Part shown: piece by piece, positions 18,360-26,678 of the stretch | Position numbering within the stretch: the first letter of the stretch is position 1 | How the letters are laid out: the number at the start of each line of letters is the position of its first letter | Source of the DNA: Rikenellaceae bacterium | GTDB taxonomy: Bacteria > Bacteroidota > Bacteroidia > Bacteroidales > Rikenellaceae | DNA length: 64,000 nt | NCBI GenBank assembly: GCA_015059865.1 | Contig: SUZP01000002.1 | Coordinates: forward strand, 34,106-98,105 | Reading direction: 5' to 3' | Notes under the pieces: generated by a model | Seen by the model: only the letters and a program-made list of their open reading frames with translations | The model's database searches: none | Told to the model about the DNA's origin: nothing | Program-made: the position numbers and the translations under genes

Positions 18360-19489
18360 TATTGCGCAGAGTAACGATTAATAACCTTGCGGACCTTCTT
18401 CTCGTGTTTGTTATACATCTTGTCAAGACGGGCATTGAACTTCTTTATATTCTCAGGCATAGCCTTTGGCATCTCGACAACTGGCTGCTTAACCTTCAAT
18501 ACTGCGCTCGCAACCTCCTTGTTCAACTGATACTTCTTCTTGCCGAGCTTTTTGTAAGCTACACCTTGGAAATCGTTGCCGAGAACGCGCATCTTCTCGC
18601 CATTCAAGCACTTAGGAATCTCCTTACCAGCATTAACATATACAGGCAATGCAAGACCCGGTACAGGGTGACCATTTACAACGAGCATACGAGGATTCTT
18701 ACCATCGCAAACCATTGCTATTGCCGACACCGAAGTAGCGCGCGCTACCGAGTGGTTGCTACATACATAGGTCTTCTCCGAAGCGAGGATGTTGCCATAC
18801 TTCACACTGTTGTACGAACGCGAGTAGGCCATAAAATCCTGTGGTGAGAAGTTACCGTTGTGAGCCTTCATCTGTCTCTTCACAACATTGTAACGGCGTA
18901 CGCTTGCGCCCTTCTTGCCAGTAGCTGCGTGCGAGAAGTTCGCGCGGATATCGTAACCCTCGCTCATATCATTAACATTGTAACGCTTGTAGCCCAAGTC
19001 CCAAACCTCGAAGTAGGCAACTGCTCCCGTAGCATCACCTACACCGTAGTTAGTATTAAAACCATTCTTACGCTTGGTGTTTTTGAGCAGCTCCTCGAAC
19101 TCATCTACCGTAGCACACTTTTTGAGCGCCTGCGACATCAACGAAGCGAAGCCTCCTGTCTTTGTAAGCTGTACAGCATCGTACTCCTCCTGAGTTGCCT
19201 TTGGCAAATCGTGTGTTGCTGTATTGAAGATTCCAAAAGCCTTCTCGTTGATACCAGCAAGAACACTTTTGTTCCAAGCCTTGGTGTTTGGAACGATTGC
19301 AGTATAGGCATATCCGCTACTTGTAACATACTCTACGCGAGTATTGCACTTTGCACCAGAATCGCGATGTTTCCACAAGATTGGCGCACCTTCACTCGAA
19401 CGCTGTGCTGTAACAATTGCCGATGTGCAAGCCAGCGCTTGACCATAGAGAGCAAGACCAGCCAAGATTACAAGAAATAATTTTTTCAT
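18359..19489 (-). CDS. Exported Ntn hydrolase, C45/choloylglycine-hydrolase-like
   Basis: A 376-residue protein. Residues 1-20 are a signal peptide ending ALA; the next residue, C21, begins the CTSAIVTA segment typical of cysteine Ntn hydrolases (linear amide C-N hydrolases, acyltransferase C45 group). Cleavage by signal peptidase would therefore expose the catalytic N-terminal Cys directly. The WKHRDSG motif and the ANFSHAATGK stretch are conserved-type elements. Possible substrates are N-acyl amides, conjugated bile acids or peptides; specificity is not readable. A lipobox reading is poor (-3 is Ala, -2 Leu), so it is probably soluble in the periplasm. Confidence 0.8.
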   Translation of the reverse strand: MKKLFLVILAGLALYGQALACTSAIVTAQRSSEGAPILWKHRDSGAKCNTRVEYVTSSGYAYTAIVPNTKAWNKSVLAGINEKAFGIFNTATHDLPKATQEEYDAVQLTKTGGFASLMSQALKKCATVDEFEELLKNTKRKNGFNTNYGVGDATGAVAYFEVWDLGYKRYNVNDMSEGYDIRANFSHAATGKKGASVRRYNVVKRQMKAHNGNFSPQDFMAYSRSYNSVKYGNILASEKTYVCSNHSVARATSVSAIAMVCDGKNPRMLVVNGHPVPGLALPVYVNAGKEIPKCLNGEKMRVLGNDFQGVAYKKLGKKKYQLNKEVASAVLKVKQPVVEMPKAMPENIKKFNARLDKMYNKHEKKVRKVINRYSAQ

Positions 19490-19531
19490 AATTTTTAAGC
19501 TTTTAGTAAAATTTTAAATTAAAGTAATCGT

Positions 19532-20911
19532 CTATTTGTTTTTCGCTTTATACTTCTTGATAGGGAGCTTCACTGGCTTCTTATCCAGTATTTTAAGAAT
19601 ATCCTCAGGGATATACTTGCGCTCGATAACGACATTAAACACATGCTTATCAAACCACTCGTCGGTCATAATAAGATGCCCCTTGTGACCATTGGTTGCG
19701 CCCCAGCTATTCTCGACCATCCACTTGCGAGGCTTACCATCCTTGTCGAGGTCTACCGCCATAAGAGTCATCGCGTGGTTGGAACGGATTTCGCGAGTAA
19801 CAATACCGTCGTACTTATCCATCGTCAGCTTAGTGCGGAAGAGCGACTCGTAGTCGAAGTTGTTCAAATCGAGTGAATAGCCCTTCTTCGAGTAGCCTAC
19901 ACCACACGAGAGGTACATTCCTGTATTGCCCTTGATTGAGGCGATAGCCATCTCCTTGATGCGCTCCATAGGCAGATTGATAAACTGCCAGCTGTCGCCA
20001 TCGTAGACATGCGTACCAACCTTACCCTTGTAGTACTTGCCATACTCGTAGGTTGGGTTGTTCATAAATACCACATAGTTATCTTTGAGGTCCTCGGCGA
20101 TGTACTTCTCATAGAAAGATTTAGGGGTATACTTCTCGGTCGAGACAACTTTGCCATTTCTGTTGCGCCTAGTCCACTCAAACTCGGTTGGAGGGACACC
20201 CATACACTCAACCAAGATGCGATAGACCTCGGCGAGTTGCTTCTCCTTCAACGCCATAGCCTCCTTACGACTCTTAGCTGCACGCAATTCGAGACCGAAG
20301 ATGCGCAACTTCGTAGTCAATATCGAGCGATACTTCTTGGTGTGCTCACTCTGGTAGGTCTCAGGCATTGCCTCCTTAGGCACAATACCATACTTCATTA
20401 TGATATTTGCCGCGCCCTTGAAGTTGCCACCATCGCCAATAGGCGAGCCAAAGAGGCCTCGCACCTTCGAGTCGTAGATAGGAAGGTTGCGCGTGTCGAT
20501 AATCTTCTGCAAAAACACATTAGACTTTTCGAGCTGGTCGTGGAACGAGCAGTAGTTCTGCGAAAACTCCATTTCAGGCAGTTTGTACTTATTTATCATC
20601 TTGGCACGCAGGATATTCAAGCTGGTGAAGAGCCAGCAGCGCCCCGAAGATTTTTGGTTAGTAATACCCTTGGTCTTCACACGATGGGTGAAGTGGGTAT
20701 CCATATTTGCCAAATTTTCGCTATTGTAACCCAGCTGAGAGAGAGGTGTTGAGGACAAGGCATTCTTGATAGCGCGCTGCTCAGGAGAGTTTGTGTAACT
20801 CTTGCGCATCTGCTCCAACATACTCTCGCTAATACCGCCATCTTTCGACTGCGCAGTAGCACCGAGTGCCACCACCGCAGCAATAGCGATTAGTAATATC
20901 TTCTTATTCAT
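19532..20911 (-). CDS. Exported C1-family peptidase, bleomycin hydrolase/PepC-like (copy 1)
   Basis: A 459-residue cysteine aminopeptidase with a signal peptide (1-20), unlike the cytosolic PepC of Firmicutes. The catalytic Cys92 lies in QKSSGRCWLF, the His (about residue 379) in SNHAMTLMAVD, and the Asn (about 401) in VENSWG. It would trim peptides in the periplasm or at the cell surface. The gene is a tandem duplicate of 20949-22334, with the same layout and many identical blocks. It lies 37 bases downstream of copy 2 and 42 bases upstream of the Ntn hydrolase. Confidence 0.9.
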   Translation of the reverse strand: MNKKILLIAIAAVVALGATAQSKDGGISESMLEQMRKSYTNSPEQRAIKNALSSTPLSQLGYNSENLANMDTHFTHRVKTKGITNQKSSGRCWLFTSLNILRAKMINKYKLPEMEFSQNYCSFHDQLEKSNVFLQKIIDTRNLPIYDSKVRGLFGSPIGDGGNFKGAANIIMKYGIVPKEAMPETYQSEHTKKYRSILTTKLRIFGLELRAAKSRKEAMALKEKQLAEVYRILVECMGVPPTEFEWTRRNRNGKVVSTEKYTPKSFYEKYIAEDLKDNYVVFMNNPTYEYGKYYKGKVGTHVYDGDSWQFINLPMERIKEMAIASIKGNTGMYLSCGVGYSKKGYSLDLNNFDYESLFRTKLTMDKYDGIVTREIRSNHAMTLMAVDLDKDGKPRKWMVENSWGATNGHKGHLIMTDEWFDKHVFNVVIERKYIPEDILKILDKKPVKLPIKKYKAKNK

Positions 20912-20948
20912 AATAATCGTTATTCTTTATTCGGATTGGTCATTCAAA

Positions 20949-22334
20949 CTAATTCTCAGGAGCAAACATAGGGTCCCAAGGTGGAAGTACGATAGGCTTC
21001 TGTTTGAGCATTTCGAGAATATCGCCCGGAACATACTTACGCTCCACAACAAGACGGAACATATACTCGTTGAACCACTCATCGGTCATAATAACCTTGC
21101 CCTTGAAGCCAGACTTCTGTCCCCAGCTATTCTCGACCATCCACTTGCGAGGTGCGCCATTGGCGTCGAGGTCTACGGCTATAAGTGTCATAGCGTGAGT
21201 CGAGCCACTTGCGTGGGTGAGGATACGCTCGCGCTTATCCATTGGCAACGAGGTGCGGAAGAGCGACTCGTAGTCATAGAGTTTGAGGTCGAGAATACCC
21301 TTTTCGCGATTGAAGTACTTGCCTACATCGCACGAGAAATACATAGCCGTATTATCCTTAATCGAGGCGATAGCCATCTCCTTGATGCGCTCGATAGGGA
21401 GGTTCACATAGAGCCAATTTTCGCCATTGTAGACATGGCGGTCATACTCAATTTCGTAGACCTTGCCATACTCGCGCGAAGGGTCGTTCATAACCATAAT
21501 GTAGTTATTTTCGAGGTCCTCACCGATATACTTCTCGTAGAATGATTTTGGAGTATACTTCTCGGTCGAGACCGCCTCGCCCTTGCGGTTGTACATTGTC
21601 CACTCGAACTCGGTTGGAGGTACGCCTATACACTCAGCCAAGATGCGATAAACTTCGGTCAGCTGCTTAACCTTCAATGCCGAAGCCTCGCTGTCGCTCT
21701 TTGCATTGCGAAGTGCGAGAGCATACTCGCGCAACTTCAACGAGAGAAATCTGCGCATCTCGCGAGTGTTGCTACTCTGATAGGTCTCAGGCATAGCCTC
21801 CTTAGGCACTACGCCATACTTCATAATGAGGTTGGAGACACCTGTGAACTGGCCTCCATCGCCAATAGGGTGAAGAAGCAGCCAATCTACCTTTCTATCA
21901 TCGAGAGGAAGGGCGCGCGTGTCGATAATCGCCTGCAAGAAGAGGTTGGACTTTTCGAGCAGGTCGTAGAAAGAGCAGTAGCTCTGCGAAAACTCGAAAC
22001 GAGGAAGTTTATGCTCCTCTATCATCTTGGCACGCAATACATTCAAACCGGTGAAGAGCCAGCAACGGCCCGACGACTTCTGGTCGGTAATACCCTTAGT
22101 CTTCACCTTGTCCGAGAAGTGAGTGTCAATCATAGCAAGATTTTCGCCATTTACAGCGAGTGTTGCGATGGAGTTCATTGCAAGAGCATTTCTTACCGCC
22201 TTCTGCTCAGGCGAGCCCGTATAGCCCTTACGGATTTGCTCTAACATCTTAGCATCAATGCCACCATCTGTTTTTTGCGCAACAGCAATAGATGCCGAAG
22301 CAACAAGGATTGCAATTAATAGTAGTTTTTTCAT
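20949..22334 (-). CDS. Exported C1-family peptidase, bleomycin hydrolase/PepC-like (copy 2)
   Basis: About 461 residues from the ATG at 22334, which gives a signal peptide MKKLLLIAILVAS...; the frame continues 29 codons upstream but would place the leader internally. Catalytic Cys91 (SSGRCWLF), His in STHAMTLIAVD and Asn in VENSWG are intact. First gene of the exported-hydrolase operon. A promoter is visible on this strand: TTTG at 22404-22407 and TACCTTTA at 22377-22384 with 19-base spacing. Paralogue of copy 1; the two differ most in the propeptide-like N-terminus and loops, which hints at different peptide preferences. Confidence 0.9.
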   Translation of the reverse strand: MKKLLLIAILVASASIAVAQKTDGGIDAKMLEQIRKGYTGSPEQKAVRNALAMNSIATLAVNGENLAMIDTHFSDKVKTKGITDQKSSGRCWLFTGLNVLRAKMIEEHKLPRFEFSQSYCSFYDLLEKSNLFLQAIIDTRALPLDDRKVDWLLLHPIGDGGQFTGVSNLIMKYGVVPKEAMPETYQSSNTREMRRFLSLKLREYALALRNAKSDSEASALKVKQLTEVYRILAECIGVPPTEFEWTMYNRKGEAVSTEKYTPKSFYEKYIGEDLENNYIMVMNDPSREYGKVYEIEYDRHVYNGENWLYVNLPIERIKEMAIASIKDNTAMYFSCDVGKYFNREKGILDLKLYDYESLFRTSLPMDKRERILTHASGSTHAMTLIAVDLDANGAPRKWMVENSWGQKSGFKGKVIMTDEWFNEYMFRLVVERKYVPGDILEMLKQKPIVLPPWDPMFAPEN

Positions 22335-22376
22335 ATTGTTTGAATTTTTTATAATAAAATAGCACATTCTAAGTTG

Positions 22377-22407
22377 TAAAGGTAGAGGTTTTTGCTCAAT
22401 TTTCAAA
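22377..22407 (-). promoter_or_regulatory. Promoter of the exported-hydrolase operon
   Basis: On the minus strand TTTG (22404-22407) is 19 bases from TACCTTTA (22377-22384), close to the Bacteroidetes consensus; the ATG follows 43 bases later. Confidence 0.6.
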
Positions 22408-22468
22408 AAAAATTTACCCATATAGATATATTTTTTTCCGTAAAGTTAAATGTTACAAAGAAAATAGA

Positions 22469-22476
22469 TACCTTTG
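22469..22476 (+). promoter_or_regulatory. Promoter -7 element of the lipocalin-like/S8 operon
   Basis: TACCTTTG ends 23 bases before the ATG at 22500 and diverges from the operon at 22334. Confidence 0.6.
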
Positions 22477-22499
22477 CGACGAGTAAAGATGATTATGTT

Positions 22500-22970
22500 A
22501 TGAAGAGGAATAGTCTGTTTTTGTTATTCGCCACCCTTGTACTCGCAATTGTAACTTCGTGTACAGATAGGGAGGAGGTCGTATTGCCTCCTCATGTAGG
22601 TAGCTGGAAATTAGCATCTTATTGTGGTGCGCCAGCCGAAATCGACCTATACATTCAATTTACACAGAGTGGCGATTTTACTATCTTACAGCGCACTGGC
22701 TCGGTCGGCTACTCCCAATATAGGGGAAAGTATACCGCAGATGAGCAGTCGTACACCATTTCGGGCATCTACAACGATGGTCAAAAGTGGGCGTGCGACT
22801 ATATGTACGGCTTTAACAACGACAACGAACTCGTGATGACGACTCTAAACGAGGCGGCTGAGGTGTCGGTCTACAAACCTGCGCAAATGCCAACAGTTGG
22901 CATCACAAATAGCGTTTGCAATGTCGAGCTCACCGATGCCGAAGTTACAGAGATAAAGAGACCTTTATAG
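22500..22970 (+). CDS. Small lipoprotein, lipocalin-like
   Basis: A 156-residue protein from the ATG at 22500; the frame is open further upstream but the promoter element lies inside that extension. The signal peptide ends in IVTSC, a reasonable lipobox. The mature part opens with HVGSWKLASY, the typical start of lipocalin-like (DUF4488/DUF5004-type) beta-barrels in Bacteroidetes. A second, unpaired-looking Cys pair (CGAPAE, WACDY) follows. It is 12 bases upstream of the subtilisin-like gene and probably shares its transcript; it could be a chaperone or inhibitor for it (inference). Confidence 0.7.
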   Translation: MKRNSLFLLFATLVLAIVTSCTDREEVVLPPHVGSWKLASYCGAPAEIDLYIQFTQSGDFTILQRTGSVGYSQYRGKYTADEQSYTISGIYNDGQKWACDYMYGFNNDNELVMTTLNEAAEVSVYKPAQMPTVGITNSVCNVELTDAEVTEIKRPL

Positions 22971-22982
22971 TAGAAGAAGAGG

Positions 22983-25022
22983 ATGAAAAAAGTAGTATAT
23001 TCATTATTTGCAATATTAGCATTAGCCGCTTGTACGGCCGACTTTGATAGCAAAAGCAAGGTCGTAAACATCAACACTTCGGACAAAATCATCAACACTC
23101 CGACCGACTGCATCGAGGGCTCTATCTTGGTGCGCTTCAACCCCTCGGCCGAGAGCCGTTTGGCGAAGTGTGCAACGCGCAGTGGTGCCACTCGCACAGG
23201 CGTAGAGGGTGTAGATAGATTGCTCGACAAGGTAAATGGCTATGCCGTAGAGCCTGTATTCGTTGTTACAGAGAAGAATCGCGACAAAGTATATGCGCAG
23301 GGCCTGCACCTTTGGTATGCGCTTCACTTCGACAAGCAGACAGACCTCGACTCTCTCGCCAGAGAGTTGTCGGAGGTGGCCGAAGTTAAGTATGTGGAGT
23401 TTGAGCGCAAGGTGTGCCGTATTGGCACTCCTAAGCCCCTGAGCGCAAATATGCCGACAATTTTGGCATCCGCGCCATCAAGCAGCAACATTCCTTTCAA
23501 CGACGCGCATCGTGAGTTCCAGTGGTCGCTCAACAATTTGGGCAGCAACTCGCAGGTGCGTGATGGTGGATATGTAAACAACCTCCCAAAGGTTGTGGCA
23601 GGTGCCGATATCAATGTTGTGCCTGCGTGGAGATTGTGCAAGGGCAACCCTTCTATTATTGTCGCCGTCTTAGACGAGGGTGTGATGTATACGCACGAAG
23701 ATTTGACCGATAATATCTGGGTAAATCAGGCCGAGAAGTATGGCAGATACGGCGTTGATGACGACAACAACGGCTATGCTGACGATATATACGGCTACAA
23801 CTTTGCACTGCCAACACCTAATGGAGATATCTGCTGGGACCTCAAAAATGACTCAGGACACGGCACCCATGTCGCAGGTATCATCTCTGCCGTAAACAAC
23901 AATGGCAAGGGAATCTGTGGCATCGCCGGAGGTAGCGGCAATAAGGATGGTGTCAAGATTATGAGTATACAGATTTTCTACGGCAACAGCGGTGCTTCCA
24001 CAGCGAATATAGCCAAGGGAATGCAGTATGCCGCAGACAATGGTGCTCACATTATGCAGTGCAGTTGGGGCTACGCCAACAAAGACGCCACCAACGATAT
24101 TATGTATAAGAACAGATGCGGAGCCGAAGTTGATGCTATAAACTACTTCATAGCAAATGGTGGCACAGAGAGTGGCCCAATAGATGGAGGCGTGGTTATC
24201 TTTGCAGCTGGAAACGAGGGCTTTGGTCTACCTTGCTACCCTGCTGCCTACGAACCTTGTATCGCTGTGGCATCGTTCAATCCTGCATTGCGACCTGCAT
24301 ACTACACCGACTACGGCAACGGTACCGACATTATAGCTCCGGGCGGAGAGACACTCTACACCAATGGCGCAATACTCTCGACTCTGCCTCAGGATTTTGA
24401 TGACCCGTCCGTGCCAAACTACGGAATGATGCAAGGAACATCGCAGGCCTGTCCACATGTATCGGGTATTGCGGCACTCGCTCTCTCGTATGCACAGCAA
24501 TTGGGCAAACGATTTTCGGCTAAGGAGTTCCGTTCGATGATACTCTCAGCCACAAATAACATAGACCCATACCTAACAGGCGGTATCTCAGGGCGACTAT
24601 CGGATGGTTCAATATTCACTATGGATTACCCCTCTTTTAGCGGTAAGCTTGGTGCTGGTTATATCGATGCCTACAAACTGCTGTTGCAGGTCGATGGCAC
24701 CCCTTACGCGATGGTAAAGCAGGGCGTTGATTGCGAAATAGACCTCTCGCTCTACTTTGGTGATGGCCTCCACCATTCGGAGTTCTCGAAGGTCGTGGTC
24801 TCCGACGAGGATAAGGAGAATATTGGATTGGGCGACTGTATATACAATGCAGGTAAGCTCACCATAAACTGCTCCAAGATTGGAGTTGCAAAGATAACGG
24901 TGACAATGCTTGTTGGTGGTGGCTCCTACTCCAATAGTGCAAATCCATTCCCTACCGAGGTAAGCAAGAGCTTTGTGGTAATCTCGAAGAGCTCAACAGC
25001 AGCAAACAACGGATGGTTGTAG
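22983..25022 (+). CDS. S8 subtilisin-like serine peptidase, lipoprotein
   Basis: A 679-residue protein with a lipoprotein signal (LALAAC, Cys17). A propeptide-like domain follows (SILVRFNPSAE..., about 40-140), then the peptidase domain with the full triad: Asp231 (VAVLDEGV), His293 (DSGHGTHVAG) and Ser487 (QGTSQACPHVSG), plus the oxyanion Asn411 (AAGNEG). The last about 120 residues are a beta-rich domain. It is likely a surface or periplasmic protease. With the divergent C1 peptidases it forms an exported protein-degradation neighbourhood. Codon use is normal for the window. Confidence 0.92.
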   Translation: MKKVVYSLFAILALAACTADFDSKSKVVNINTSDKIINTPTDCIEGSILVRFNPSAESRLAKCATRSGATRTGVEGVDRLLDKVNGYAVEPVFVVTEKNRDKVYAQGLHLWYALHFDKQTDLDSLARELSEVAEVKYVEFERKVCRIGTPKPLSANMPTILASAPSSSNIPFNDAHREFQWSLNNLGSNSQVRDGGYVNNLPKVVAGADINVVPAWRLCKGNPSIIVAVLDEGVMYTHEDLTDNIWVNQAEKYGRYGVDDDNNGYADDIYGYNFALPTPNGDICWDLKNDSGHGTHVAGIISAVNNNGKGICGIAGGSGNKDGVKIMSIQIFYGNSGASTANIAKGMQYAADNGAHIMQCSWGYANKDATNDIMYKNRCGAEVDAINYFIANGGTESGPIDGGVVIFAAGNEGFGLPCYPAAYEPCIAVASFNPALRPAYYTDYGNGTDIIAPGGETLYTNGAILSTLPQDFDDPSVPNYGMMQGTSQACPHVSGIAALALSYAQQLGKRFSAKEFRSMILSATNNIDPYLTGGISGRLSDGSIFTMDYPSFSGKLGAGYIDAYKLLLQVDGTPYAMVKQGVDCEIDLSLYFGDGLHHSEFSKVVVSDEDKENIGLGDCIYNAGKLTINCSKIGVAKITVTMLVGGGSYSNSANPFPTEVSKSFVVISKSSTAANNGWL

Positions 25023-25165
25023 CAACAAAAAATAGCTATTTCGGGAGTATTGAGATTTGACTATTGTTTCTTAGTTAAAAGGTGTATAAATCCGTAAATA
25101 GTTGCTATTTTTGATGCGGTTGTCGTGAAAAACGGCCATAAAAGATTGATTTTTTTTGAAAAGGT

Positions 25166-25196
25166 TTTGTATTTTTCAAAAAAGGTTATACCTTTG
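25166..25196 (+). promoter_or_regulatory. Promoter of rpmH
   Basis: TTTG (25166-25169) and TACCTTTG (25189-25196) with 19-base spacing: one of the best consensus promoters in the window. The leader is about 65 bases. Confidence 0.75.
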
Positions 25197-25267
25197 CACC
25201 TCGCATAGGGCATCTATGTGCATATAAGAATACGAATAGAGAGTAAAACAATAAAAATTATACGATT

Positions 25268-25435
25268 ATGGCAATGAAAAGAACTTACCAGCCATCGCGC
25301 CGCAAGCGCATCAACAAGCACGGTTTCCGCGCTCGTATGGCTACTGCGAATGGCCGCAAGGTGTTGGCTGCTCGCCGCGCAAAGGGTCGCAAGAAGTTGA
25401 CTGTTTCTGACGAGGCAACTTTCAAGTACAACTAA
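25268..25435 (+). CDS. rpmH: 50S ribosomal protein L34
   Basis: A 55-residue, strongly basic protein with the classic L34 core [18 protein letters not shown] and [14 protein letters not shown]. The C-terminal [11 protein letters not shown] tail is a few residues longer than in E. coli, as is common in Bacteroidetes. A second ATG at 25274 (MKRTYQP) is an equally likely start. It is transcribed alone from the promoter at 25166-25196 and ends in a small terminator. Confidence 0.95.
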   Translation: MAMKRTYQPSRRKRINKHGFRARMATANGRKVLAARRAKGRKKLTVSDEATFKYN

Positions 25436-25462
25436 TCAGAAATTTCAAGTATGATTAAATAT

Positions 25463-25495
25463 AAAGGATTGCTCATTGCAGTCCTTTATGTTTTT
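25463..25495 (+). terminator. Intrinsic terminator of rpmH
   Basis: A hairpin AAAGGA...TCCTTT (25463-25468 with 25482-25487), extended by GC/GC inside, is followed by ATGTTTTTA. Confidence 0.6.
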
Positions 25496-25539
25496 ATAAA
25501 AAATTCGATTGTTGATTGACTATTATCAATTTGATTTAC

Positions 25540-25547
25540 TATCTTTG
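25540..25547 (+). promoter_or_regulatory. Promoter -7 element of pheS
   Basis: TATCTTTG lies 59 bases before the pheS ATG; a TTG 21 bases upstream may serve as the -33 element. Confidence 0.6.
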
Positions 25548-25606
25548 TAGCGTAGAAGCCTTATAATAATAAGGTGATTTGAGAACAAATACATACATAA
25601 AACTCT

Positions 25607-26647
25607 ATGAACAATAAAATAGCAGCACTCACACAAGCGGTCGAGGAGTTCGCTCCAAAGTCGCTGGCAGAGGTAGAAGACTTCCGAATTAAGATGGTTG
25701 GCAAAAAGGGCGAGATGACAGCCCTTATGGAGGAGTTCAAGACGGTAGCTCCTGAGCAGAAACGAGAGTTCGGTCAGAAGCTTAACGCCCTTAAAAATAG
25801 CATCCTCGCAAAGATTAACGAGCAGAAAGAGGCTCTCGAAAATCAGGTCGCTTCGGCCCCACAGATAGACGATATGTCGCGCCCCGGCTCGGCTGAGCAA
25901 CTCGGCTCGCGCCACCCTATATCGCTCGTCAAGCAGGAGATTATCGACATCTTCTCGCGCCTCGGTTACACCGTAGCTGATGGTCCCGAAATCGAGGATG
26001 ACAACCATGTCTTCTCGCGACTCAACTTCCCAATGGAGCACCCTGCACGCGATATGCAGGATACCTTCTTCGTGGAGAAGGCGGGCTCGGAGCCTTCGGC
26101 AGATGATGTTTTGTTGCGTACCCACACCTCCTCTATTCAGGTGCGCACTATGCAGCAGCAACAACCTCCTATTCGCGTAATATGCCCCGGTCGCGTATTC
26201 CGCAACGAGGCTATCTCGTACCGCGCACACTGCATCTTCCATCAGGTTGAGGGATTGTATATCGACAAGAATGTTTCGTTTGCCGATATGAAGCAGTCGC
26301 TCCTCTACTTCTCGAAAGAGTTGTTCGGCGAAAAGACTCAAATCCGTATGCGCCCTTCGTACTTCCCATTCACCGAGCCTTCGGCTGAGTTGGATGTATC
26401 GTGCAACCTCTGCGGTGGCAAGGGTTGCCCTGTATGTAAGGGTACAGGTTGGTTGGAGATTATGGGTTGCGGAATGGTAGACCCTAATGTCTTGGAGGCC
26501 AATGGCATCGACTCGAAAGAGTACTCAGGCTTTGCCTTTGGTATGGGAGTTGAGCGTATTGCAATGTTGAAGTTTGGTGTTAAGGACTTGCGACTCTACT
26601 TCGAGAATGATGTTCGCTTCCTCCACCAATTCGACAGCGTGTTATAA
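25607..26647 (+). CDS. pheS: Phenylalanine-tRNA ligase alpha subunit
   Basis: A 346-residue class II aminoacyl-tRNA synthetase subunit. An N-terminal coiled-coil tRNA-binding region (about 1-95) precedes the catalytic core, with motif 2 in FRNEAISYRAHCIFHQ and motif 3 in GFAFGMGVERIAML near the C-terminus. It activates phenylalanine together with PheT, which is not in this window, so pheS and pheT are unlinked here. A Cys-rich loop (CNLCGGKGCPVCKGTG) is a zinc-knuckle-like insertion found in many PheS proteins. The TPR gene follows after 31 bases. Confidence 0.96.
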   Translation: MNNKIAALTQAVEEFAPKSLAEVEDFRIKMVGKKGEMTALMEEFKTVAPEQKREFGQKLNALKNSILAKINEQKEALENQVASAPQIDDMSRPGSAEQLGSRHPISLVKQEIIDIFSRLGYTVADGPEIEDDNHVFSRLNFPMEHPARDMQDTFFVEKAGSEPSADDVLLRTHTSSIQVRTMQQQQPPIRVICPGRVFRNEAISYRAHCIFHQVEGLYIDKNVSFADMKQSLLYFSKELFGEKTQIRMRPSYFPFTEPSAELDVSCNLCGGKGCPVCKGTGWLEIMGCGMVDPNVLEANGIDSKEYSGFAFGMGVERIAMLKFGVKDLRLYFENDVRFLHQFDSVL

Positions 26648-26678
26648 TAAGGACTTTTAGCCATTGGCTTTTATTGGG

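Noticed and set aside
25028..25112. Distant inverted repeat AAAAATAGC/GCTATTTTT after the S8 protease
   Set aside because: The arms are 67 bases apart and A/T-rich, likely by chance; not called as a terminator.
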